From DASUNQ01 sp044866775 (GTDB taxonomy: Bacteria > Acidobacteriota > Thermoanaerobaculia > Multivoradales > UBA5704), in contig JBIOUG010000025.1 in the NCBI GenBank assembly GCA_044866775.1, positions 62,001-126,000 on the forward strand: DNA of 64,000 bases, in the 5' to 3' direction. Shown here one piece after another: positions 52,843 through 61,800 of the stretch. Position 1 is the stretch's first letter. Every line of letters begins with the position of its first letter. The position numbers were made by a program, and so were the translations under genes. Below the pieces are notes generated by a model. That model made no database searches. It was not told the DNA's origin and was given only the letters and a program-made list of their open reading frames with translations.

Positions 52843-54141
52843 GTGCGGCGCGGCGCCCGTCGCGCGCGGACGGTCCCGGCGGCGCTCGTCGCCCTCACCG
52901 CCGTGCTGGCCGCGGGCGCCGCCGCCTGCGCGCGCGCCGAGCGGAGCGCCGGCGCCGATCCGGCGCCCGCCGCCGCTCCGGCATCTGCGGCGGCGTCTTC
53001 CGGCCTCACCCCGCTCGACCCGCCCGCCGCGCCTGGGGCGATGGCGCCCTACCCGACCGCCGATGGCGGTGAGCTGGTCATGACCTGGCTCGAGCCGCTG
53101 CCGGCGGCGGCAGAGGGCGAGGAGGCGCACGCCCTCCGCTTCGCGCGGCTCTCCGGCGATCGCTGGTCGCAACCGGTCACGATCGCCTCCGGCCCCGACT
53201 TCTTCGCCAACTGGGCGGACTTCCCGGGGGCGGCGGCCCTCGCCCCGCGCCGCACTCTCGTCGCGCACTGGCTCGGCAAGGTGGCGGACGACACCTACGC
53301 CTACGGCGTCCACCTCGCGCGCTCGAATGACGCCGGCGCCACCTGGCAGCGCCTCTCCTCCCTCCATCCCGACGACCCGGGCCCCACCGAGCACGGCTTC
53401 GTCTCCTACGCCGCCGACGGCAACGCCCTGCGTGCCTTCTGGCTCGACGGCCGCCAGATGGCCGACGACGGCCCGATGACCCTGCGCACCACGCAGATCG
53501 ACGCGACGGTCCAGCCCGGCGAGCTCCTCGACCCTCGCGTCTGCGACTGCTGCCAGACCGACGCCGCCTGGACCTCCGCAGGCCCCGTCGTCGTCTACCG
53601 CGACCGCTCCGACGAGGAGATCCGCGACATCGCCATCGTCCGCCGCACCGCCACCGGCTGGACGGCGCCCGCCCTCGTCCACGCCGACACCTGGCGCATC
53701 CCCGGCTGCCCCGTCAACGGCCCCGCCGTCGCCGCCGCCGGCCGCCGGGTGGCGGTAGCCTGGTTCACCGCCGCCCCACCCGGAGCGCGCGTGCTCGCCG
53801 CCTTCTCCGACGACGCCGGCGCCACGTTCGCGCCACCGATCGAGATCGACGGGGACCGTCCTCTCGGCCGCGTCGACCTCGCCCTCACCGCCACCGGCGA
53901 CGCGGTCGTGAGCTGGCTGGCCGTCGAAGGCCAAGGCGCCAAAGTCCGCCTCCGCCGCCTCTCCGCCGCAGGCCCCGGCGCGCCCTTCTCCGTCGCCGCC
54001 ACCAGCGCCACCCGCTCGAGCGGCTTCCCCCGCATGGCCCTCCAGGACGACCGCCTCGTCCTCGCCTGGGTCGAAGACGGCGAGCCCTCCCGCCTCCGGG
54101 CCGCCTCTCTCCCCCTGGCCGCCCTGCCGCCGGCTCCATAA
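52843..54141 (+). CDS. BNR-repeat (sialidase-fold) lipoprotein-like protein
   Basis: A 432-residue exported protein with a GTG start. The N-terminus is basic then hydrophobic, ending in LAAGAAAC, a probable lipobox, then an Ala/Pro linker. The body is a propeller with Asp-box motifs (SNDAGATWQRL; FSDDAGATFAPP) and a striking DPRVCDCCQTDAAW block and IPGCPVNGPAV, giving four conserved-looking Cys. Such proteins are annotated as sialidase-like, but the catalytic Arg triad is not evident, so a binding or redox/metal role is as likely. It follows sodC by 4 bp. Confidence 0.85.
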   Translation: MRRGARRARTVPAALVALTAVLAAGAAACARAERSAGADPAPAAAPASAAASSGLTPLDPPAAPGAMAPYPTADGGELVMTWLEPLPAAAEGEEAHALRFARLSGDRWSQPVTIASGPDFFANWADFPGAAALAPRRTLVAHWLGKVADDTYAYGVHLARSNDAGATWQRLSSLHPDDPGPTEHGFVSYAADGNALRAFWLDGRQMADDGPMTLRTTQIDATVQPGELLDPRVCDCCQTDAAWTSAGPVVVYRDRSDEEIRDIAIVRRTATGWTAPALVHADTWRIPGCPVNGPAVAAAGRRVAVAWFTAAPPGARVLAAFSDDAGATFAPPIEIDGDRPLGRVDLALTATGDAVVSWLAVEGQGAKVRLRRLSAAGPGAPFSVAATSATRSSGFPRMALQDDRLVLAWVEDGEPSRLRAASLPLAALPPAP

Positions 54142-54312
54142 CAATCCATTCGCCCCCGCCGCCCGTATCATCTATTTCCACCCGCCGCGCCATCTCTCTC
54201 ACCTGCCTGAATTTGCGCTCGATTTTCATCCAAGCCGCGCCGCCCGGCGTATAGCTCGGTTGAACGCGGGCCCGTCATCAACCACATCGAGAACCGAGAG
54301 AGGAGCATTTCC

Positions 54313-55785
54313 ATGCTGAGGCGCAGTTGTGTCTTCCTGGGGCTGTTGGCGGGCGCGCTCTGCGCGCTGCCGGCCGCGGCCTCGAGCCACCGCGAGGCGA
54401 TCGCCACGCGCAACGACCCCTGCATCGACACCACCGACATGTACGCCTGGGTCAAGCCCGGCACCCACGACAAGCTCTACCTGGTCATGGGCCTCGACGG
54501 CCTGCACGAGCCCGGGCAGGGCAACCAGCAGACCGCCCTGTGCGAGGACGTGCTGTACGAGTTCCACATCTCGCGCGGCAACACCCTGCTCGACGACGAG
54601 GTCACCTACCAGATCATCTTCCGCGCGTCGGGGCCGACCCCGGTCGACGAGGCGGACCTGACGCTGCCTCCGGGCGGCGGCAAGGAAGTGCTGATCCAGA
54701 TCAGCGGCAACCGGCAGGTCTACAACGTCTTCAAGAAGGAGAAGGGCAGCCCGCGGGTCCTCATCGGCAAGAACTTGCCGGTGGCGCCGCCCAACGTCGG
54801 GCCGCACACCGACCGCATCGCCTACGGCCTCGGCGCCTTCGACCCCGGCGACCCCGACAGCCACAACGTCGCGCTCTACGACGACGGCTTCGCGGGCGCC
54901 TTCATCCGCCCGCTGGGCGCCGGCGGCTCCGAGGGCCGGGCCTGGGCCGGCACGCGCGACGACGGCTTCTACCTCGACGAGAAGGCGATCTTCGACGTCA
55001 TCAACCTGGCGGGGCTGTTCGGCCGCCTGGGACCTGGCGAGGACGTCTTCGCCGGCTTCAACCTGAACGTCATCGCGCTCGAGATCCCGACCAGCAAGCT
55101 GACCGGCACCGGCAACCCGCCGGCCCACAACGGCACGCCGGGCAACGACACGACGCTGGCCATCTGGTTCTCGACCAGCCGGCGGCAGAACCGGGTGCTG
55201 ATGCCGGACGGCAACGACGTCGCCGCCGGCCCGTGGGTGCAGTTGAGCCGCCAGGCGCTGCCGCTGATCAACGCCGGCGTGATCGGCACCCAGGACCAGG
55301 GCAAGTACCTGCGCACGACGCCGCTCACCGACGTCGCGAACTTCGCCAACTATTTCCTGAACCCCATCCTGGTGCGCGACGTCGAGTTCCTCGGCATCTA
55401 CGAGGCGCTCGGGGTGCCGCAGGCGGTGGTTGACGGGCTGAAGACCGGACGGGTGGACATCCTCGACACCATCAACCTGACCAACATCCCGTTCCCCGGC
55501 GCGCACACCGTGGCGATCGCCCCAGGCCACACCGGCGACGTGATGCGGGTCGACATGGCGATCGACTCGGCCTTTCCCAACGGCCGGCCGATCCCGGGCG
55601 GAGCCGCCCCCAACAAGGAGCAGGCCGACGTCAGCGACGTGCTGCTGACGGTGATCCTCTCGGGCGGCGCGATCCCGCTCGGCGACGGGGTGAACTCGAA
55701 CGACAAGGATTATCTGACCGAGTTCCCCTGGCTGGCCCTGCCGCACCAGGGGTTGTTCGAGGGGCACGGGGCGCCGGCTCCGTAA
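54313..55785 (+). CDS. Exported DUF4331-family protein
   Basis: A 490-residue protein with a clear signal peptide (VFLGLLAGALCALPAAASSH) and the DUF4331 start SSHREAIATRNDPCIDTTDM followed by YAWVKPG. Further family blocks are YEFHISRGNTLLDDEVTYQI, FAGFNLNVIALEIP and TIWFSTSRR-like AIWFSTSRRQNRVL, ending with LTVILSGGAIPLGDGVNSND. The role of DUF4331 proteins is not known; they are secreted and sometimes occur with oxidative or metal-related genes. SD GAGAGAGGAG precedes the ATG. It stands alone, 171 bp after the BNR gene. Confidence 0.92.
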   Translation: MLRRSCVFLGLLAGALCALPAAASSHREAIATRNDPCIDTTDMYAWVKPGTHDKLYLVMGLDGLHEPGQGNQQTALCEDVLYEFHISRGNTLLDDEVTYQIIFRASGPTPVDEADLTLPPGGGKEVLIQISGNRQVYNVFKKEKGSPRVLIGKNLPVAPPNVGPHTDRIAYGLGAFDPGDPDSHNVALYDDGFAGAFIRPLGAGGSEGRAWAGTRDDGFYLDEKAIFDVINLAGLFGRLGPGEDVFAGFNLNVIALEIPTSKLTGTGNPPAHNGTPGNDTTLAIWFSTSRRQNRVLMPDGNDVAAGPWVQLSRQALPLINAGVIGTQDQGKYLRTTPLTDVANFANYFLNPILVRDVEFLGIYEALGVPQAVVDGLKTGRVDILDTINLTNIPFPGAHTVAIAPGHTGDVMRVDMAIDSAFPNGRPIPGGAAPNKEQADVSDVLLTVILSGGAIPLGDGVNSNDKDYLTEFPWLALPHQGLFEGHGAPAP

Positions 55786-55957
55786 CGTGCCCTGAGGTGT
55801 CATGGACCCGGCGCGGTCGAGTGTCGGAGCGCGGCGCGAACGCGTTCGCGCCCGGCTCACCGCGCCGGCAGTCCAGCAGGGCAGGCGAGCTGCCCCCCAC
55901 CTGGTCTTTGGTTTTTGCGAGAAGCCGCGGAGTGCCGCGGCTGGAGGAAGCGATCTC

Positions 55958-56881
55958 ATGATCCGCTCGCGCTCGTTCGCCACGCTTCTCCTCGTGCTCG
56001 CCGCGGCGGTTCCCGCGGTGGGGCAGGAGGACTACGACCTCGACAACCGGCTGCCGTTGGCACAGCCGGCCGAGCCCGGAACGCCCGACCCGCTCGCCCA
56101 GCGCTTCTGCGACGCGCTGCACGCGCTCCCGGCGGCGCGGCAGGCCGCCTGTTGCGGCGCACCGTCGGCGTCGAGGGGACTCGCCGCCGAGTGTGCGCGG
56201 GTGCTGACGGCGGCCTTGCGCGAGCGGCGGGTGGCGCTCCCGCCGGCGGCCGTCGAGGGCTGCGAGCGCGAGAGCGCCGCCGCCTTCGCCGGCTGCGAGT
56301 GGGTGACCCCGCTCGCACCGGCCGCGCCCGCGGCCTGCCGCGCGGTCGTCGACGGGCTCCTCGCGGCGGGTGCCGCTTGCAGCTCGGCGCTCGAGTGCGG
56401 GGCGGGGCTCACGTGCAGCGCGGGAGTGTGCGCCTCGCCGGGAGGGGCGGGCGCAGCGTGCGGCGGCGGCGCCGATCTCCTCGCCATCTATACGCGCGCG
56501 GACGCGAGCGCCCATCCCGAGTGCGCCGGCTACTGCAACGGCGGGCGCTGCGCGGCGGCGGTGGCGGTCGGGGCCGCCTGCTTCTCCACGCAGCAGTGCG
56601 CTCCCGGTACGCACTGCGCCGGCGGTCATTGCGTAGGCGGCGCCGTCGCCCGGCTGGGCGAGGCGTGCAGCGGCAACGCCTGCGAAGAGGGAGCAATCTG
56701 CATGGGCGGGCGGTGCGCGGCGCGCAAGCGGACCGGCGAGACGTGCACCGCGCCGTTCGAGTGTCTCGCCGCGTGCATCATCCCGCCTGGCGCCGCGGCG
56801 GGCACTTGCGGCATGCGCTGCCCGGGCGCGCCGGCGCCGGCGCCGCTGGTCACGAACATGACCTCGCAGGCTCGGCAATGA
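55958..56881 (+). CDS. Exported Dickkopf-like Cys-rich protein
   Basis: A 307-residue protein starting at the ATG with GGAGGAAG nine bases upstream; the signal peptide is SFATLLLVLAAAVPAVGQ. After an Ala-rich region with paired Cys (AACCGA; CEWVTP), the C-terminal half carries repeated Dickkopf N-terminal-like Cys modules: GAACSSALECGAGLTCSAGV, GAACFSTQQCAPGTHCAGGH and GEACSGNACEEGAICMGGRC, then TGETCTAPFECLAACIIPP. Such modules occur in many secreted proteins of large-genome soil bacteria; they are disulfide-bonded binding units. No catalytic domain is seen. Confidence 0.85.
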   Translation: MIRSRSFATLLLVLAAAVPAVGQEDYDLDNRLPLAQPAEPGTPDPLAQRFCDALHALPAARQAACCGAPSASRGLAAECARVLTAALRERRVALPPAAVEGCERESAAAFAGCEWVTPLAPAAPAACRAVVDGLLAAGAACSSALECGAGLTCSAGVCASPGGAGAACGGGADLLAIYTRADASAHPECAGYCNGGRCAAAVAVGAACFSTQQCAPGTHCAGGHCVGGAVARLGEACSGNACEEGAICMGGRCAARKRTGETCTAPFECLAACIIPPGAAAGTCGMRCPGAPAPAPLVTNMTSQARQ

Positions 56882-57045
56882 GCTCTCGGAACGGAAAGAC
56901 AACGGCTCAGGTACGGGGTCAGCTTCCCTGCTCGCACCGCGAAGGCGATCCCGCGCTCCGATCAGCGCCTTCCCAGCCCCTTCCCTACCTGGAAAGGCGC
57001 GCGTATCCGCCGCATTGGAGGAGCACCTCCCGGCGTGCTCGCCAT

Positions 57046-57918
57046 ATGGCATTCGCCGCGACCGGTCTGCTGCTTCTCGCCCGCGCCGCCGCGGCGCACG
57101 ACTTGTGGCTCGAGCCCGCGACCTTCCGTCTGGCGCCGGGCGAGCGGGTGGCGGTGCGGCTGCGGGTCGGCGACGCGTTCCCGGGCGAGCCGATGCGGCG
57201 GCAGGCGAGCCGCATCGAGCGCTTCGCGCTGGTGAATGCCGCCGGCGAGAGCGAGGTCTTCGGCTTCGACGACCGCGATCCGGCGGGGTACTTCGTCCCC
57301 GGGCGCCCGGGCCTCCACCTCCTGGTCTACGACAGCAACCACGCCCGGCTCACCCTGGAAGGCGACCGCTTCGAGCGCCACCTCGCCGAGCAGGGGCTCG
57401 AGCGGGTGAGCAAGCTGCGGCGGGCGCGCGGGCAGAGCCAGGCGGCGGCGACCGAGATGTACTCGCGCTGCGCCAAGGCGCTGCTCAGGGTAGCTGCGGC
57501 GGGGGAGGCGGCGCCGACCGGCGCGGCAGGGGGGGCGGCGTCGGCCGGCGGGTCAGGGTCGGCAGGCGTCGGCCCTGTGCCGGGTGGCGGTCACGACCTG
57601 CGGCTGGGGCTGCCGCTCGAGCTGGTGCCGGAGACCGATCCGTACACGCTCGCCGGCGGCGGACGGCTGCCGCTGCTGCTCCTCTACGAAGGCAAGCCGC
57701 TCGCGGGCGCCTGGGTCGAGGCGCGGAGCAACGCGCGGCCCGAGCGGGTCTCCGGGCGCACCGATGCCGCCGGGCGCGTGACGCTCGAGCTTCCCGGTCC
57801 GGGCTTCTGGCTGGTCAAAGCCGTGCACATGGTGGATGCCCCGGCCGGCAGCGGCGCCGACTGGGAGAGCTGGTGGGCCTCGCTCACCTTCGACGTTCCG
57901 TCGGCCCCTTACCAGTAA
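57046..57918 (+). CDS. Exported DUF4198 (NikM-like) protein
   Basis: A 290-residue protein. The short signal peptide (FAATGLLLLARAAAAHDLWL) places a mature HDLWLEP at the N-terminus, the hallmark of DUF4198/NikM-like proteins, where this His helps bind metal. Then come GERVAVRLRVGDAFPGEPM, a GYFVPGRPGLHLLVYDSNHA strand, a Gly/Ala-rich insertion (about 155-185), and a CarbopepD-like DAAGRVTLELPGPGFWLVKA end. Family members take part in nickel/cobalt uptake or unknown envelope functions. The only usable start is ATG 57046; no strong ribosome site is close to it (GGAGGAG is 25 bp away), so the start is uncertain. Confidence 0.85.
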   Translation: MAFAATGLLLLARAAAAHDLWLEPATFRLAPGERVAVRLRVGDAFPGEPMRRQASRIERFALVNAAGESEVFGFDDRDPAGYFVPGRPGLHLLVYDSNHARLTLEGDRFERHLAEQGLERVSKLRRARGQSQAAATEMYSRCAKALLRVAAAGEAAPTGAAGGAASAGGSGSAGVGPVPGGGHDLRLGLPLELVPETDPYTLAGGGRLPLLLLYEGKPLAGAWVEARSNARPERVSGRTDAAGRVTLELPGPGFWLVKAVHMVDAPAGSGADWESWWASLTFDVPSAPYQ

Positions 57919-57977
57919 TCTTCCGGCCACGAGGAACCGGCGGGGCCGGCCCGGCGCCGGCCCCGCGCGTCAATCCG

Positions 57978-58967
57978 CTAGTAGCAGGTGTTGAACGGGT
58001 ACCACGGGTCGTAGCAGGGGCTGGAGGTCCAGTCGTAGCACTGGAAGTACCAGTACTCGTAGCCCACGACCTCTTCGGTGACGCTGTTGTCGCAGTGGGT
58101 GGTCCGCTTGATCAGATCGCGGCGGTAGACGAACACCACGGAGACGTGCCAGAGGCCGTCGTACCAGTACCAGATCTGGTCCGGGTAGCAGACCTGGTTC
58201 CAGGGCTCCGTGTACCAGCCGACGAAGTAGAGCGGGGTCCAGTAGTACTGCACGGTCGGGCAGGACGGCGGCGGCGGCGGCTGGCAGTTGTTCAGGCACT
58301 GGTTGTACTGCGCCTCGCACTCCTCGCAGTAGTCCATCCCCGGACAGTTGTTGGCGTAGCAGTTGTCGCGGTCGATGGCGCAGTTCTCCTCGCAGGTGGC
58401 GGCCGCCATGAAGGTCGTGCCGGCACTGCCGAGGGCGGTGATCTTGGGGAAGTCGCGTTTGCCCTTGCCGGCGACCTGCGAGTGGACGACCTCGGGGCGG
58501 AACGGCGCCCCGACCAGCGCCGCGCTCTCCTGCTGGAGCTGCGCGAAGGAGGCGCTGCGCTGGAGCGTGCCGTCCTGCCAGACCTCGACCTTGACGCGGT
58601 CGGGCTCGGCGCGCCCGATGGTGCCCAGGAGCTTGCGCTCTGGAGCGCGCATGGCGAGGAGCTCGACGACGGTCTTGGGCGGCACGCCGTCCGTGGGCTT
58701 GGCGGCGGGCTGGAGCGACTTGAGCGGCAGCACCTCGGTCAGGTGGAGCTGCCCGTCGAGGAAGTAGCGCAGCTCGACGTCGGCCCGGCCGACGTACGGC
58801 TCGGCGTCGAAGAACAGATGCTCGCCGGACGAGCGCGGCGGCTGCGCGGAAGGCGCTAACTGCTGGAGCTTGAAGTCCTGCGCGGAGCACTGCAGGCGTG
58901 GAGCCTCGGCCAGGACGGCCGAGGGGATGACCAGCAGACAGACGACGGCCAGTGCGACTCGCTTCAT
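57978..58967 (-). CDS. Exported protein with Cys-rich and Trp/Tyr-rich C-terminus
   Basis: A 329-residue protein with a signal peptide (ALAVVCLLVIPSAVLAEAPR). The middle (30-180) is an all-beta region (VELRYFLDGQLHLTEVLPLK; VKVEVWQDGTLQRSASFAQL). Then a Cys-dense segment (CEENCAIDRDNCYANNCPGM, CEECEAQYNQCLNNC) leads, after a Pro run, into about 90 residues unusually rich in Trp and Tyr (YYWTPLYFVGWYTEPWNQVC; DQIWYWYDGLWHVSVVFVYR; YEYWYFQCYDW), ending in TCY. No family is recognised. It could be a disulfide-stapled surface or adhesive protein, but that is speculation. It is convergent with the DUF4198 gene. Confidence 0.8.
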   Translation of the reverse strand: MKRVALAVVCLLVIPSAVLAEAPRLQCSAQDFKLQQLAPSAQPPRSSGEHLFFDAEPYVGRADVELRYFLDGQLHLTEVLPLKSLQPAAKPTDGVPPKTVVELLAMRAPERKLLGTIGRAEPDRVKVEVWQDGTLQRSASFAQLQQESAALVGAPFRPEVVHSQVAGKGKRDFPKITALGSAGTTFMAAATCEENCAIDRDNCYANNCPGMDYCEECEAQYNQCLNNCQPPPPPSCPTVQYYWTPLYFVGWYTEPWNQVCYPDQIWYWYDGLWHVSVVFVYRRDLIKRTTHCDNSVTEEVVGYEYWYFQCYDWTSSPCYDPWYPFNTCY

Positions 58968-59158
58968 GGACGAATCCTCCTCGTACGAACGATCAAGGTG
59001 AGAAGAAACGCCGCGGATGAGGTCGCATCACCGCCGGGGAGGGCGGTGGGGCGCGGCTGCGCGGTCCGTGTCGAGGGAGGCGGAGCATCGAATCGTAGCA
59101 GGGAAGCCTCGATGCACACATGCACTTAAGCAAAATTCGCGCCTGGTAGACTCGCCGG

Positions 59159-60262
59159 GTGGCCAGCACGGAAACGGCAGCCGGGGCGCCGGCGAGGACG
59201 GCGGCCGACCCCCTCGCGGCCCTGCGCGAGCGGGCGCGGCGGGGGCGGACGGCGGTCGTCGTGCTCGCCGAGGGCGAGGACCCGCGCGTCGTCCGCGCGG
59301 CGCAGCGCGCCATGGAGGAAGGGATCTGCCGGCCGCTGCTGGTGGCGGAGCCGGCGGCCCTGGCGCGCGCCGCGGCGGCGGCCGGCGTGACCGCGCTCGG
59401 GCCCGTGCTCCATCCGGACGGCGACCCCGGCCTGCCGGCGCTGGTTGAGCACCTCGCGGAGCGCCTGGCGGCGCGGGGCGTGGACCCGGCGGCGGCGCGG
59501 GCGGCGGCGCCCGGGCAGGCGCGCGATCCGCTGACCTACGCCGGGCTCCTGGTGGCGACCGGGCGGGCGGACGGGGCGGTCATGGGGGCGGTGGCGCCGA
59601 CCGCCGCGACGGTGCGGGCGGCGCTCAAGGCGGTCGGGCCGCGGCCGGGACTGCGGATCGTCTCCTCGTGCTTCCTGATGGTCCTGCCCGGCGGGCGCGG
59701 CCTCGTCTACAGCGACTGCGGCGTGGTGCCGGACCCCGGGCCCGAGGAGCTGGCCGACATCGCCGAGGCGGCGGCGGCGAGCTGCCGCGTGCTGCTCGCC
59801 GAGGAGCCGCGGGTCGCCCTTCTCTCCTTCTCGACCCACGGCAGCGCCACCCATCCGCGGGTCGAGAAGGTGCGGCGCGCGGTCGAGCTGCTGCGCGCGC
59901 GGGGCGTCGGCTTCGCCTTCGACGGCGAGCTGCAGGGCGACGCGGCGCTGGTGCCGGAGGTGGCGCGGCGCAAGGCCCCGGCGAGCGGCGTCGCGGGGAC
60001 GGCGAACGTCCTCGTCTTCCCCGACCTCGACGCCGGCAACATCGCCTACAAGCTGACCGAGCGGCTGGCCGGCGCCCGCGCGATCGGCCCGCTCCTCCAG
60101 GGTCTCGCGCACCCGATCCACGACCTCTCGCGCGGCTGCTCGGTCGAGGACATCGTCGACGTGATGACGGTGGCGGCGGTCGAGGCGCAGGCCGCAGCGG
60201 TCGAGCCGCGGGCCGTAGGCGTTCCTCCCCCCGCTGGCGGGGGGAGGCCAGGAGGGGGGTAG
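59159..60262 (+). CDS. pta: Phosphate acetyl/butyryltransferase family protein
   Basis: A 367-residue PTA/PTB enzyme (acetyl-CoA + Pi to acetyl phosphate, or a related acyl group). Visible family blocks: VVLAEGEDPRVVRAAQRAME, DPLTYAGLLVATGRADGAVM, RIVSSCFLMVLPGGRGLVYS, ALLSFSTHGSATHPRVEKVR, FDGELQGDAALVPEV and NVLVFPDLDAGNIAYKLTER, GPLLQGLAHPIHDLSRGCS. The start is GTG at 59159. The last 13 residues or so (VPPPAGGGRPGGG) are encoded by a palindromic repeat and replace the usual C-terminus. Whether acetyl or longer acyl groups are used cannot be read from sequence. No acetate kinase gene is adjacent. Confidence 0.9.
   Translation: MASTETAAGAPARTAADPLAALRERARRGRTAVVVLAEGEDPRVVRAAQRAMEEGICRPLLVAEPAALARAAAAAGVTALGPVLHPDGDPGLPALVEHLAERLAARGVDPAAARAAAPGQARDPLTYAGLLVATGRADGAVMGAVAPTAATVRAALKAVGPRPGLRIVSSCFLMVLPGGRGLVYSDCGVVPDPGPEELADIAEAAAASCRVLLAEEPRVALLSFSTHGSATHPRVEKVRRAVELLRARGVGFAFDGELQGDAALVPEVARRKAPASGVAGTANVLVFPDLDAGNIAYKLTERLAGARAIGPLLQGLAHPIHDLSRGCSVEDIVDVMTVAAVEAQAAAVEPRAVGVPPPAGGGRPGGG
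60224..60247. repeat. 24-bp GC-rich palindrome at the pta 3' end
   Basis: CCTCCCCCCGC / GCGGGGGGAGG around TG, followed by CCAGGAGGGGGG. It lies within the last codons of pta and the stop follows 13 bp later. It looks like a mobile palindromic repeat and may also slow or stop transcription. Confidence 0.75.
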
Positions 60263-60337
60263 ACCGGATCAGTGCAGTAAAGGTAGGCGACTGCAGGAGG
60301 ACGGAGTGAAGTCAATGGATCGTTCCGGAGGAAGCAG

Positions 60338-61627
60338 TTGAGAGTTCTCGTCATTGGCTCTGGTGGGCGAGAGCACGCCCTCTGCTGGAAGCTCCGCCAG
60401 AGCCCGCTGCTCACCGAGCTCTTCTGCGCCCCCGGCAACCCCGGCATCGCCCGGGTGGCGGACTGCGTGCCGATCGCGGCCGAGGAGATCGTCCGCCTCG
60501 CCGACTTCGCGCGCGACATGCGCATCGACCTGACGATCGTGGGACCGGAGCTGCCGCTGGCGCTCGGCTTGGCCGACGAGCTGGCCGGCCGCGGCCTGGC
60601 AGTCTTCGGCCCGAGCGCCCGCGCCGCCGAGCTCGAAGCGAGCAAGGTGTTCGCCAAGCAGTTCATGGAGCGGCACGGGATCCCCTCGGCGCCGTTCCGC
60701 GTCGTCCACGACGCGGTGGAGGCGCGCGCGGCGCGTCAGGAGCTGGGGCTGCCGGTGGTGCTCAAGGCCGACGGCCTGGCGTCCGGCAAAGGGGTCTTCG
60801 TGGTCGCCGACGAAGCCGAGCTCGAGGCGGCGCTCGCCGCGCTGTTCGAGGAGCGCCGCTTCGGGGTGAGCGCCGAGCGGGTGGTGGTGGAGGGGTTCCT
60901 CGCCGGCGAGGAGGTGTCGTTCCTCGCCCTCTGCGACGGCGAGCGCCTGCTGCCGCTCGCGACCGCCAAAGACTACAAGCGGGTCGGCGACGGCGACACC
61001 GGCGCCAACACCGGCGGCATGGGAAGCCACAGCCCGTCCGGGCTGGTGTCGGCGGAGACCGCCGGCGAGGTGCTCGAGAAGGTGCTGCGCCCGGTGGTCA
61101 CCGGCATGGCCGCCGAAGCACGGCCCTTCGTCGGCGTCCTCTACGCCGGTCTGATGCTCACCGCCGAGGGGCCGCAGGTGCTCGAGTTCAACGCCCGCTT
61201 CGGCGACCCCGAGGCGCAGGCGATCCTCCTCCGTCTCGAAGACGACCTGCTGCCGGTCCTCGCCGCCGGCGCCGCCGGCCGCTTCGACGCCTCGCTCCTG
61301 CGTTTCCGCCAGGAGGCCGCAGCCTGCGTCGTGCTGGCGAGTCCCGGCTATCCGGGACGCCCGGCGACCGGCGAGCCGATCGGCGGGCTCGAGCAGGCGG
61401 CGGCGGTCCCGGGGGTCGAGGTCTTCCACGCCGGCACGGCGCTCGCCGACGGCGCGCTGGTCTCGGCCGGCGGCCGGGTGCTCGACGTCTGCGCCCTGGG
61501 CGCCGACCTCGTCGAGGCGCTGCAGCGCGCCTATACGGCGGTGCAGCTCGTCGACTGGCCGGGCAAGGTGTTCCGCCAGGACATCGGGCGGCGCGTCGTC
61601 GAGGGTGCCGCGGAAGTGCCGCGTTGA
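60338..61627 (+). CDS. purD: Phosphoribosylamine-glycine ligase
   Basis: A 429-residue ATP-grasp enzyme catalysing the second step of purine synthesis (5-phosphoribosylamine + glycine + ATP to GAR). Motifs: RVLVIGSGGREHALCWKL at the N-terminus, FCAPGNPGIA, TIVGPELPLALGLADEL, FAKQFMERHGIPSAPF, the ATP-grasp KADGLASGKGVFV, LLPLATAKDYKRVGDGDTGA, NTGGMGSHSPSG and EFNARFGDPEAQAILLRL. Length is typical. The start is TTG at 60338, with GGAGGAAG upstream; no ATG fits the conserved N-terminus. The gene stands alone but is co-directional with pta and ricT. Confidence 0.97.
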   Translation: MRVLVIGSGGREHALCWKLRQSPLLTELFCAPGNPGIARVADCVPIAAEEIVRLADFARDMRIDLTIVGPELPLALGLADELAGRGLAVFGPSARAAELEASKVFAKQFMERHGIPSAPFRVVHDAVEARAARQELGLPVVLKADGLASGKGVFVVADEAELEAALAALFEERRFGVSAERVVVEGFLAGEEVSFLALCDGERLLPLATAKDYKRVGDGDTGANTGGMGSHSPSGLVSAETAGEVLEKVLRPVVTGMAAEARPFVGVLYAGLMLTAEGPQVLEFNARFGDPEAQAILLRLEDDLLPVLAAGAAGRFDASLLRFRQEAAACVVLASPGYPGRPATGEPIGGLEQAAAVPGVEVFHAGTALADGALVSAGGRVLDVCALGADLVEALQRAYTAVQLVDWPGKVFRQDIGRRVVEGAAEVPR

Positions 61628-61800
61628 CGCGAAGTTACCCTCGCTGCCACAATCCCGCCGGCCGCCTCCGATCGAGCCCGTCGCTCCCTGCCGCCCCCGG
61701 ACGGCGCGTGTGCCGGTGGGCCGGCCATCACACAGCGCACTGGTACCCATCCTGCATACGGGGTCGACGGGTATCGGCGCATCGTAACGAGGTAGTCGAC

